Source of the DNA: Agaricicola taiwanensis
Lineage (GTDB): Bacteria; Pseudomonadota; Alphaproteobacteria; Rhizobiales; Methylopilaceae
Length of the DNA stretch: 64,000 bases
Reading direction: 5' to 3'
Assembly (NCBI RefSeq): GCF_014635245.1
Contig: NZ_BMCP01000001.1
Coordinates: 1,116,001-1,180,000 of the forward strand
Shown here: positions 16,406 to 23,300 of the stretch, one piece after another
How positions within the stretch are numbered: position 1 is the stretch's first letter
How the letters are laid out: each line of letters begins with the position of its first letter
Translations under genes and position numbers: made by a program
Notes under the pieces: model-generated
The model's database searches: none
Seen by the model: only the letters and a program-made list of their open reading frames with translations
Told to the model about the DNA's origin: nothing

Positions 16406-18060
16406 GCCAACGCCTCAAGCGAGAGCCCATGCTGCGCCAGATATCGCTCAGCTATGAACGAGACAGCATGTCGAGGGCCGCGCGTTTCACGCACTGCGCG
16501 TGAGTAGGGCACAACCGCTGACGTCCTCAGGGGGTCCATCCACCAGCCAAACAGCCGCCGCTCTGTGTCATGCCAATGATCGCGGCCAAACGGAGCCGCA
16601 CCGGCTTTGGCCATCAAGCGCAATGGCCTGATCCAGCTCGGGGTGATGGTTTTGGCGTTCACCGGAATGCCGCTCCAGACGCCACCCCAATTGTCTTGCT
16701 CCAGCACCCGCCGGTAAAGGTTCTGCCGCAGCTTGTGCTTCAACGGCATGCGCCTCCAGAACTGCACATAGTCGTCGTCCCACAGCGGAAGGCGCCACTG
16801 GAAACCGAAGGCCTCATAGGTCCGCTGACCTGACACAACATATTTTGCCTGCCGGTCCTGATACTCGAGCATCTCGAAGACGCCATGCAACGCATCCCGA
16901 TCAAGATCCGCTCCTGCACCCTTTATTTCAGCATCGAGCAGGGACTTGATCACGGCCTCGTTCGAGCCCGCCGCAAGGTGCCGCCACAGCCGATAATGCT
17001 TCTTCACATAGGCTTCGAGCGCTCGCTGAGGTGTCGTTTCATTCACCGACGGCGCGAGAACGTGATTGCCGGTGATGAAATCGCCTGATTGTCCGTTGAC
17101 GATGAGCGCGTCAGCGGGAACGACTTTATGATCTTTCAAGTGCTTTATGGCGGTCCAGTCCTGTTCAAAAGGAATCCCGCCGCACGTATCGCCCAACTGC
17201 CAAAGCGCCACCTCGTGAGAGGGATCGGCAAACATCGCTTTCTGGCTCGCTGTGGTGAAGGGAATGAAGGTCCATGGGTAGTCCAGACGCTCTGCGATGG
17301 CTTTGGCCGTTAGCGCCTCGTGATTGCCCGGCCGGCCATAGGAAAACAGTCGAACGTGTGAGTAGCCCACCGCCTTGAGGCCGGACGCGATGAAGCGCGA
17401 ATCATATCCAGCCGAAAGAGGGACTGCGATGGTGCGGCCTGCCGCTGAGGCAGCCAGACGCTCCATGAGAAACCGGTGCAGTTCCGACAGACGCTTCTCC
17501 GGCTCAGAGACATCATCCGTGTTCCAGGCATCATAGATAAACCAGCGCAGGGTCCTGGCACCCCCCGCATCCAGGCAGAGGGCTTCGCCCGCGCGAAGCT
17601 GCTGAAGACCCCGATAAAGCGTCTGCGCCCCGACAGCATATCCGGACATGGCGCAGGCAAGGGCCTGTTCAGGGGCGATATCGGATGCAGCGAGACCGAG
17701 CCGTTCCCTGAGCCGCTGGCCGCGATCATCAATGTAAATGCTGCCGTCCTTGGCTCCGAACATCAGCGGGATCGATCGGATCCGATCGACGGTTGCGATG
17801 ATACGCTGCGGCAGTTCGACGACGAGTGCGAAGTGACCGGAGAGCCGCTTCAGCACCTCAATCAGTGCCGCGTCGTCCGGCGCCGCGAGGATGGCCGGTA
17901 CCGCATGACGCGCCGCCTCCTCGCCCGACAATGTACGGGATCCGTCAAAGACATAACCCCTGACGTGTGCCACCGCGACTCCGATCCGGTGGCTGGACCA
18001 GCCCCAGTCGGGCCCAAGTGTTACCGCATGGGAGAAAGCCTGGGTGGCGGCCGCTTCCAT
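16402..18060 (-). CDS. Asparagine synthetase-like amidotransferase lacking the glutaminase cysteine
   Basis: A 552-residue protein. The C-terminal half has the ATP-pyrophosphatase loop in modified form, PLSAGYDSR (SGGxDS in classical AsnB), and LPLWDDDYVQFWRRMPLKHKL, as in asparagine synthetases. The N-terminal half keeps the general glutaminase-like layout but does not begin Met-Cys and so has no nucleophile at position 2. It should therefore use free ammonia or another amine donor, as in beta-lactam-synthetase-like members. In a sugar operon it may amidate a carboxyl group on a sugar acid, or form an amide with another amine. It begins three bases after the PIG-L stop and overlaps the next gene by four. 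Confidence 0.8.
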   Translation of the reverse strand: MEAAATQAFSHAVTLGPDWGWSSHRIGVAVAHVRGYVFDGSRTLSGEEAARHAVPAILAAPDDAALIEVLKRLSGHFALVVELPQRIIATVDRIRSIPLMFGAKDGSIYIDDRGQRLRERLGLAASDIAPEQALACAMSGYAVGAQTLYRGLQQLRAGEALCLDAGGARTLRWFIYDAWNTDDVSEPEKRLSELHRFLMERLAASAAGRTIAVPLSAGYDSRFIASGLKAVGYSHVRLFSYGRPGNHEALTAKAIAERLDYPWTFIPFTTASQKAMFADPSHEVALWQLGDTCGGIPFEQDWTAIKHLKDHKVVPADALIVNGQSGDFITGNHVLAPSVNETTPQRALEAYVKKHYRLWRHLAAGSNEAVIKSLLDAEIKGAGADLDRDALHGVFEMLEYQDRQAKYVVSGQRTYEAFGFQWRLPLWDDDYVQFWRRMPLKHKLRQNLYRRVLEQDNWGGVWSGIPVNAKTITPSWIRPLRLMAKAGAAPFGRDHWHDTERRLFGWWMDPLRTSAVVPYSRAVRETRGPRHAVSFIAERYLAQHGLSLEALA

Positions 18061-18063
18061 GGT

Positions 18064-18741
18064 TTAGCGCTCGATCTGCCGCAGGATTTGGAACGCCTCG
18101 GCCGCCGCGACTCCGATCTCTGAGCCGCGCAGCAGGCCGAGCGCCTTCAGGGCTTCCAGTGAGCGCGGATGCGGAAAATCTCTGAGTTCACCGATATAGG
18201 CGTCCATGGCTGCGATTTTCGCGTCCAGCGTATCGGAGATATCGACCCAGGCATTCGGCACGAAACGCCGCTCCGGAAAGCCCCATTCGCTGGAGGAGAT
18301 CACTTCGCCCGCCCAGACGCGGCGAATAGGGGAGCCAGGCAGGGGCCGCGTGGCGGTGAGCGTCGCATGGGCGGTGACGCCATGGTCGATGTTCACGTCA
18401 CCGGGATGATGGGTGAAGACGGTGTCGGCGCCGGTTTCTCCAAGGAATTCCTCAACGCGCTTGACCACATCAAGCAGCGGCACGCTGTCCATCCGGTTGT
18501 CGGGGAAATCGGCGAACGACACCGAGGCGCATCCGAGCACGCCTGTTATGGCCCTGCTGGCATGGCCGCGGAGCGTCTCCAGCGCCGCCTTGTCGGGCGC
18601 GCCGCGCGCGGCAAGGCCGGTGGCGAGGATCAGCACATGGACTGGCACCCCCCGCGCCGCCAGCTTCGCTATGGTGCCGCCGCAGGCCAGCACCTCGTCG
18701 TCGGGATGGGCCACCACAACGGCGGCGCTCTCGGTCATCAT
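18064..18741 (-). CDS. PIG-L family deacetylase (LmbE-like)
   Basis: About 225 residues from the ATG at 18741, which gives an ATGA overlap with the upstream gene; the frame is open to 18798. The zinc motif AHPDDE is near residue 12 and the second metal histidine lies in FTHHPGDVNIDH, the standard layout of PIG-L enzymes. These zinc enzymes remove N-acetyl groups from sugars such as GlcNAc derivatives. In this position, next to a GNAT gene and in the same operon as a formyltransferase, it may free an amine for re-acylation. No signal peptide, so the substrate is probably a nucleotide sugar or nonulosonate. Confidence 0.87.
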   Translation of the reverse strand: MMTESAAVVVAHPDDEVLACGGTIAKLAARGVPVHVLILATGLAARGAPDKAALETLRGHASRAITGVLGCASVSFADFPDNRMDSVPLLDVVKRVEEFLGETGADTVFTHHPGDVNIDHGVTAHATLTATRPLPGSPIRRVWAGEVISSSEWGFPERRFVPNAWVDISDTLDAKIAAMDAYIGELRDFPHPRSLEALKALGLLRGSEIGVAAAEAFQILRQIER

Positions 18742-19211
18742 CTCGGGTTTTCCTTGAAGGGCAGGCGGTGCTCGTAAGTGACGAAGCTGTCTGAGCAATC
18801 CACCTCGGTAAAGCCTAGCCGCGCGAACAGGCGGCGCGAGGCGAGGTTATCCGCGCGCACCTCGGCGCGCGCGGTCCTGGCAAAGCCCGGTGGCAGGTCC
18901 GTCAGCAATTGGGAAATGGCGGTGGCAGCGACGCCGTCGCGGCGCGCCTCGGGCGCGACGTAGATGTCAACGAGCGCGACGCCGTCCTCCGTCTGCAGGC
19001 GCACCTGACCAAGAGGCCGCCCGCCATCGACGATGATATGCATGGCCGTGGCAGGATCAGCCAGCCGCCGTGCCAGCCAGTCCACATGGCTCTGCCGGTC
19101 TATCGGTGCGCTCGTCAGCCGCTTCTGCGCCAGCGTCTCCGGCGCGTTGACCCATCCGAGCAGGAGATCCGCATCGGCCATGGTGACGGGGCGCAAGGTG
19201 ATGGCGTTCAT
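18738..19211 (-). CDS. GNAT family N-acetyltransferase, PseH-like candidate
   Basis: A 157-residue GNAT protein. The start LRPVTMADADLLLGWVNAPE, followed by HVDWLARRL, resembles the PseH/RimJ-like branch that acetylates the 4-amino group of UDP-4-amino-4,6-dideoxy-AltNAc. DIYVAPEARRDGVAATAI supplies the CoA-binding loop in a less canonical form. PseH is the one standard pseudaminic enzyme not otherwise assigned in the operon, but the formyltransferase between pseC and pseG competes for the same substrate position. This gene could equally act on an amine exposed by the coupled PIG-L enzyme. Overlaps both neighbours by four bases. Confidence 0.72.
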   Translation of the reverse strand: MNAITLRPVTMADADLLLGWVNAPETLAQKRLTSAPIDRQSHVDWLARRLADPATAMHIIVDGGRPLGQVRLQTEDGVALVDIYVAPEARRDGVAATAISQLLTDLPPGFARTARAEVRADNLASRRLFARLGFTEVDCSDSFVTYEHRLPFKENPR

Positions 19212-21256
19212 CGAACCGAGAAGGTGGGCTGAAACATCTCGCCGCGGAGGCGTGCGGCCGGGTCGTGCGCGTCGAGATGGTCGCGCAGAGCGGCAAGAGC
19301 GCCGCGCAGCGCCTTTTCCGATTCTCGCTCAACCAGATGAGAGTCATGGGCGAGGCAGAGGTTGAAGCTCGCACCCATGAGAAGGCCATGGGCCACCACC
19401 TCCTGACGGAACAGGCTTATCAGCAGCTTCTGCTCCACCGGCGCGCTTTTCCAGGCGACGCGCGGCCACCAGCCTTCGCCCGTCATGGCCACCACGTCGC
19501 CAAGCCCGGTTTCGGCCGCGACCGTGTTGAAGGTGTCGCGCAGCCGCGTGCCGAGCCGCGACAGTCGCGCCGGCACGTCCTCGCGTTCCAGCTTGTCGAT
19601 GGTCGCGATCGAGGCTGCCAGCGACAGCGCCTCGCCGCCGAAGGTGCCGGAGAAGAAGATATCCTCCATGCCGCGCATGATGTCGCGCCGGCCCACCACG
19701 GCCGAGATGGGCATGCCATTGCCCATGGCCTTGCCGAAGGCGGAGAGGTCCGGCGTCACGCCATAGCGGGCCTGGGCGCCGCCAAGGCCGACCCGGAAGC
19801 CGGTGACGATCTCGTCGAAAACGAGAATGACCCCAAAGCGTTGCGTCAGCTCCCGGATTCTCTCCAGGAACCCCGGCGCCGGCGGCGTCGCGCCGGAAGG
19901 CTCCAGCACCACCGCGGCCACGCCGTCCGGATCCGCCGTCAGCGCGCGCTCCAGCGCATCGGCGTCGTTGAAGGGAAAGGTGCCGGACAGGGCCTTCACC
20001 GCCGCGGGCACGCCGAGGTCGCGCGTGGTGGTGCCGATGTACCAGTCGTGCCAGCCGTGATAGCCGGCCAGCAGCACCCGGTCGCGGCCGGTATGGGCGC
20101 GGGCAAGCCGCACCGCGGCGGAGGTGGCGTCCGACCCGTTCTTGCCGAAGCGCACCATCTCGGCGGAAGGGATCAGGCGGATCAGGCGTTCGGCGAGATC
20201 AGCCTCCAGGGTCGTCGCCAGCGGGAAGACGATGCCCTTGTCCAACTGCTCGCGAATGGCCGTGTCCACGTCGGGATCGCCATAGCCGAGGATGATCGGC
20301 AGGAGCCCGAGCACGTAATCGATGTAGGAATTGCCGTCGACATCCCAGATGCGCGCGCCCTTGCCCCGCTCGATGAACAGCGGCGTCACCCCCCGCACCC
20401 ACTGCTGGTGAGATTTGGAAAAGGTCTGGCTGGCCAGGGGAATGGAGTCCAGTGCGCGCGCGAAGAGCTGGTTGGAGCGGTCGAAGCGGCGCCCCGTCAT
20501 CTCGGTCAGCTGGCGCAGCGCGCCTTCGTTGGCGCCGTGCCCTGCGTTGAGCCGCATCAGGTCGGGTTTGCGGGTGAGGAGCGCCACCACATCCATCCAG
20601 CCGAAGCTGGTGCCAAGCTCGGCCACCACGGCGCGTGCAAAGGCGAGATCGCCGGGTTCGTCCACCGTGAAGCGCAGGTGGCTGAAGTCGGGTCCTCTCG
20701 CGTCCAGCGCCGCCACCGTGAAGTTCCCCCAGGGCAGGCGATCGCGTCGAAGACCGTGGATATAGGGCGTCACATGCTCGCGCAGGAAGGGCTCCTTCGC
20801 CTCCGCATGGGCGCGCTCCAGCGCCGCGCGCGTGAAGGCTTCGGCATCGAGCCCGTCGGGATAGCGCCGCTCGGTGGTATTGGAGGCATAGTCGGCGCCG
20901 CTATCCAGAAGGCGTCGCACCACGGCGTCGATCACCTCGGGCGCGAGGAAGGGACAGTCGGCGGTCAGGCGCACAACGACATCGGCGCCGGCGGCTTCGC
21001 CCGCGCCCATGTAGCGGCCGAGCACATCCTGTTCGGAGCCGCGGAACAATGGCCAGCCCGCGCCTTCGGCCCAGGCGGCGAGGGCATCGTCGCTTGAACC
21101 GTCGCTGGTGGCAAGCCAGACTGCGTCGATGGTCTCCGCCCGGCGCGCCGCCTCGAGGGTCCAGGCGACGAGAGGCTTTCCGCCGAGATCTTCCATGACC
21201 TTGCCGGGCAGACGCGTCGAGGTCATGCGCGCCTGGACGATGGCGACGGTGGTCAT
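19208..21256 (-). CDS. Fusion: SpsF-like cytidylyltransferase domain + class III aminotransferase (GSA-aminomutase-like)
   Basis: A 682-residue two-domain protein. Residues 1 to about 235 form a nucleotidyltransferase of the SpsF type (AIVQARMTSTRLPGK at the start, then RLTADCPFLAPEV). From about residue 250 it is a class III PLP aminotransferase with NGSDATSAAVRLARA, FDEIVTGFR and the Schiff-base lysine in AFGKAMGNGMP (Lys509), closest in style to glutamate-1-semialdehyde aminomutase. The N-terminal part could make a CMP-sugar. The C-terminal part could transaminate a sugar or move an amino group. The join is in frame without internal start signals, so one polypeptide is made. Placed between the ATP-grasp and GNAT genes with 4-base overlaps; it is a candidate for an unusual nonulosonate activation and decoration step. 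Confidence 0.85.
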   Translation of the reverse strand: MTTVAIVQARMTSTRLPGKVMEDLGGKPLVAWTLEAARRAETIDAVWLATSDGSSDDALAAWAEGAGWPLFRGSEQDVLGRYMGAGEAAGADVVVRLTADCPFLAPEVIDAVVRRLLDSGADYASNTTERRYPDGLDAEAFTRAALERAHAEAKEPFLREHVTPYIHGLRRDRLPWGNFTVAALDARGPDFSHLRFTVDEPGDLAFARAVVAELGTSFGWMDVVALLTRKPDLMRLNAGHGANEGALRQLTEMTGRRFDRSNQLFARALDSIPLASQTFSKSHQQWVRGVTPLFIERGKGARIWDVDGNSYIDYVLGLLPIILGYGDPDVDTAIREQLDKGIVFPLATTLEADLAERLIRLIPSAEMVRFGKNGSDATSAAVRLARAHTGRDRVLLAGYHGWHDWYIGTTTRDLGVPAAVKALSGTFPFNDADALERALTADPDGVAAVVLEPSGATPPAPGFLERIRELTQRFGVILVFDEIVTGFRVGLGGAQARYGVTPDLSAFGKAMGNGMPISAVVGRRDIMRGMEDIFFSGTFGGEALSLAASIATIDKLEREDVPARLSRLGTRLRDTFNTVAAETGLGDVVAMTGEGWWPRVAWKSAPVEQKLLISLFRQEVVAHGLLMGASFNLCLAHDSHLVERESEKALRGALAALRDHLDAHDPAARLRGEMFQPTFSVR

Positions 21257-22281
21257 GGCAGCACCACGAGCGAGGTCATAGGGAGTATGGTGGCGGACTG
21301 GAGATGCGGCCAGTCCGGCAGCGCCTCGCCCTTCGCCACCGAGATGAGGTCATCCAGAAGCGGCAGGCCGGCCGCTACCGAGGCCGCCATGCTGCCGGAG
21401 GGGCGTGGGTTGACCTCGATCACCACAGGCGTGCCGTCGGCACGGGTCATGACGTCGAAGTCATAGAGCCAGGAGAGGCCAAGCGCCTCCGCGAGCCTGC
21501 CGGCAAGGGCATGGAGCCTCGCGTCGAGCTCGATCACATTGCCGAGGAAGGGCATGCCCTCCGGGTTGAGGCGGCGGCGCGGCACGGTGCGCAGCACCTT
21601 GCCCTGCCAAGATAGAACATCGATGTCGTAGCAGGGCTCCTCCAGCCGCTCGCAGACGAGGATCGGCAGGAGGTTCGGCAGCTTGGTCGCATGGTCCCGG
21701 AAGAAGGTCTCGCCATCCATGTGGAGTTCGCGTCCGGAGACGGAGGCGCGGACGCCGATCATGTCATCGCGCACGATGTAGACGCCGCGATTGCCGCGCC
21801 CGCGCGCGGGTTTGGCCGCAAAGGAGCGGCGGCCAAAGTGCTCATAGGCGGCCTCAAGCTCCTCCGCGGTCGAACAGAGCTTCCAGTCGGGCACCTCGAA
21901 CCCCTGTTCGCGCAGCCAGGTGAAGCAGCGCGGCTTGTCGCTGACGAGTTCGAGGGTGGCGGCGTCGGCGCAGGCGAGACGGGTGCCGGTGGCTTCCACG
22001 GCGTCGCGCGCACGCGCCAGCGCCAGGGCCTCTTCATCGGAGCAGGGCAGGAGAAGATCGACCTGCTCCCGCGTCAGAACCTTCACCACCTCGGCCACAT
22101 AGGCAGGATCATCGCCGCGCGGCACCTGCGCATAGGCGTCGGCAAGGCGGCCGGCCACCGGCAGAGGTCCGGCATTAAGCGCCAGTACCCGCACCTCGTG
22201 CCGCCTGGACTGCTTCAGGAGGGTCACGGTGGCGGCCGAAAGCCCGCCGCCCGTCGCCGTAAGGGCGATCGTGAAGCTCAT
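21253..22281 (-). CDS. ATP-grasp domain protein (carbamoyl-phosphate-synthase-like ligase)
   Basis: A 342-residue protein with an N-terminal pre-ATP-grasp domain (LTATGGGLSAATVTLLKQS) and a central ATP-grasp fold. Recognisable are FAAKPARGRGNRGVY (ATP-binding lysine and glycine loop), ILVCERLEEPCYDIDVL and the metal-binding VVIEVNPRPSGSM near residue 305. ATP-grasp ligases join a carboxylate to an amine through an acyl phosphate. Flanked by a nonulosonate synthase and the cytidylyltransferase-aminotransferase fusion, it may attach an amino acid or other amine to the sugar acid, or an acid to a sugar amine. The specific reaction is unknown. It overlaps both neighbours by four bases. Confidence 0.85.
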   Translation of the reverse strand: MSFTIALTATGGGLSAATVTLLKQSRRHEVRVLALNAGPLPVAGRLADAYAQVPRGDDPAYVAEVVKVLTREQVDLLLPCSDEEALALARARDAVEATGTRLACADAATLELVSDKPRCFTWLREQGFEVPDWKLCSTAEELEAAYEHFGRRSFAAKPARGRGNRGVYIVRDDMIGVRASVSGRELHMDGETFFRDHATKLPNLLPILVCERLEEPCYDIDVLSWQGKVLRTVPRRRLNPEGMPFLGNVIELDARLHALAGRLAEALGLSWLYDFDVMTRADGTPVVIEVNPRPSGSMAASVAAGLPLLDDLISVAKGEALPDWPHLQSATILPMTSLVVLP

Positions 22282-23300
22282 GCGAAATCGATCTCCTGAA
22301 GCGGTTGGTGCCGCGCCACGTCACGGGCAAGGCGCCGACCCACCGTGGCGTCGAAGGCCGCCGGAGCCAGTCCTGCCTGTCCCGGCAGCGGGCGCATTAG
22401 GCCGATGTCGTCCTCATCAAGCACATGCCCGGCCTTGAGGTGGCGCCGCGCGGTGAGGCAACGGTGGCGCTGCGCCTTGAGGCGCTGTTCCTCCTCGGTC
22501 GGCCGCTTCACCCCATCGCCGCGCATGGCCTCCACCGCGCGGATATCGGCCACCATGCGGGCGAAGGGCTCAGGCTCCAGCGAGAGCGCGTGGTCGGCAC
22601 CGGGCGTTGTGCGGTCGAGGGTGAAATGCTTCTCGATGACACTCGCTCCGAGCGCCACGGCCGCGAGCACGGCGAGCGTGCCGTCATGATGGTCTGAATA
22701 ACCCACGGGCCGGGCATAACGCTCCGCCAGCGCGGCCATGGCCGTGAGGTTCAAGACCTCCGCCGGCGCGGGATAAAGCGAGGTGCACTGCAGGATCGCG
22801 ACCTCGCGGCCGCCGCCCTCCTCGATGGCCGCGAGCGCCGCGTCGATGTCCGCGATCTCCGCCATGCCGGTCGACAGGATCAGCGGCGCCCTCGTGGCGG
22901 CGCAGCGCCGGATCAGCGGCAGATTGGTGGAAAGACCCGAGGAAATCTTGATCGCCGGGAAGCCCGCGGCGATGGAGAGCTGGAGGCTGGGAGGATCCGC
23001 TGGCGTGGTGAAGAGGATCAGGCCGAGGCTATCAGCAAGAGCCTTCAGCCTGACGTGGGCCTCGAGCGTCAGCTCCTTGCCCTTGAACTCGGCGTAGGAG
23101 GCGGTACCGGGCGCGTAACTCTCGTCCGCATCGACGGTCTGCAGCTTTACCGCATCGGCGCCGGCCTGCGCGGCCGCGCGGATCATCTGCGCCGCCACCT
23201 CCTCGCTGCCGCCGTGGTTGATGCCGACCTCGGCGATGACGAAGGCAGGCTCGCCCGCGCCGATGCGGCGGCCGGCGATGGTGATATGCGGCGTGGTCAT
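22278..23300 (-). CDS. NeuB-family nonulosonic acid synthase (pseudaminic acid synthase by context)
   Basis: A 340-residue synthase of the NeuB/PseI/LegI family. N-terminal TIM barrel: AFVIAEVGINHGGS, AGADAVKLQT and ILSTGMAEIADI. C-terminal SAF (antifreeze-like) domain from about residue 275 (RHRCLTARRHLKAGHVLDEDDI). These enzymes condense phosphoenolpyruvate with a 6-carbon N-acyl sugar to give a 9-carbon sialic-like acid. Its place downstream of pseB, pseC and pseG argues for pseudaminic acid synthesis. However, the typical PseI text (ANHN near the start, LYELY region) is not evident, so it may prefer a modified precursor. One of two NeuB-family synthases in this operon. Confidence 0.85.
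   Translation of the reverse strand: MTTPHITIAGRRIGAGEPAFVIAEVGINHGGSEEVAAQMIRAAAQAGADAVKLQTVDADESYAPGTASYAEFKGKELTLEAHVRLKALADSLGLILFTTPADPPSLQLSIAAGFPAIKISSGLSTNLPLIRRCAATRAPLILSTGMAEIADIDAALAAIEEGGGREVAILQCTSLYPAPAEVLNLTAMAALAERYARPVGYSDHHDGTLAVLAAVALGASVIEKHFTLDRTTPGADHALSLEPEPFARMVADIRAVEAMRGDGVKRPTEEEQRLKAQRHRCLTARRHLKAGHVLDEDDIGLMRPLPGQAGLAPAAFDATVGRRLARDVARHQPLQEIDFA

Noticed and set aside
19265-21097. A 610-codon plus-strand frame opposite the cytidylyltransferase-aminotransferase fusion
   Set aside because: Antisense shadow; the minus-strand protein has two intact domains.
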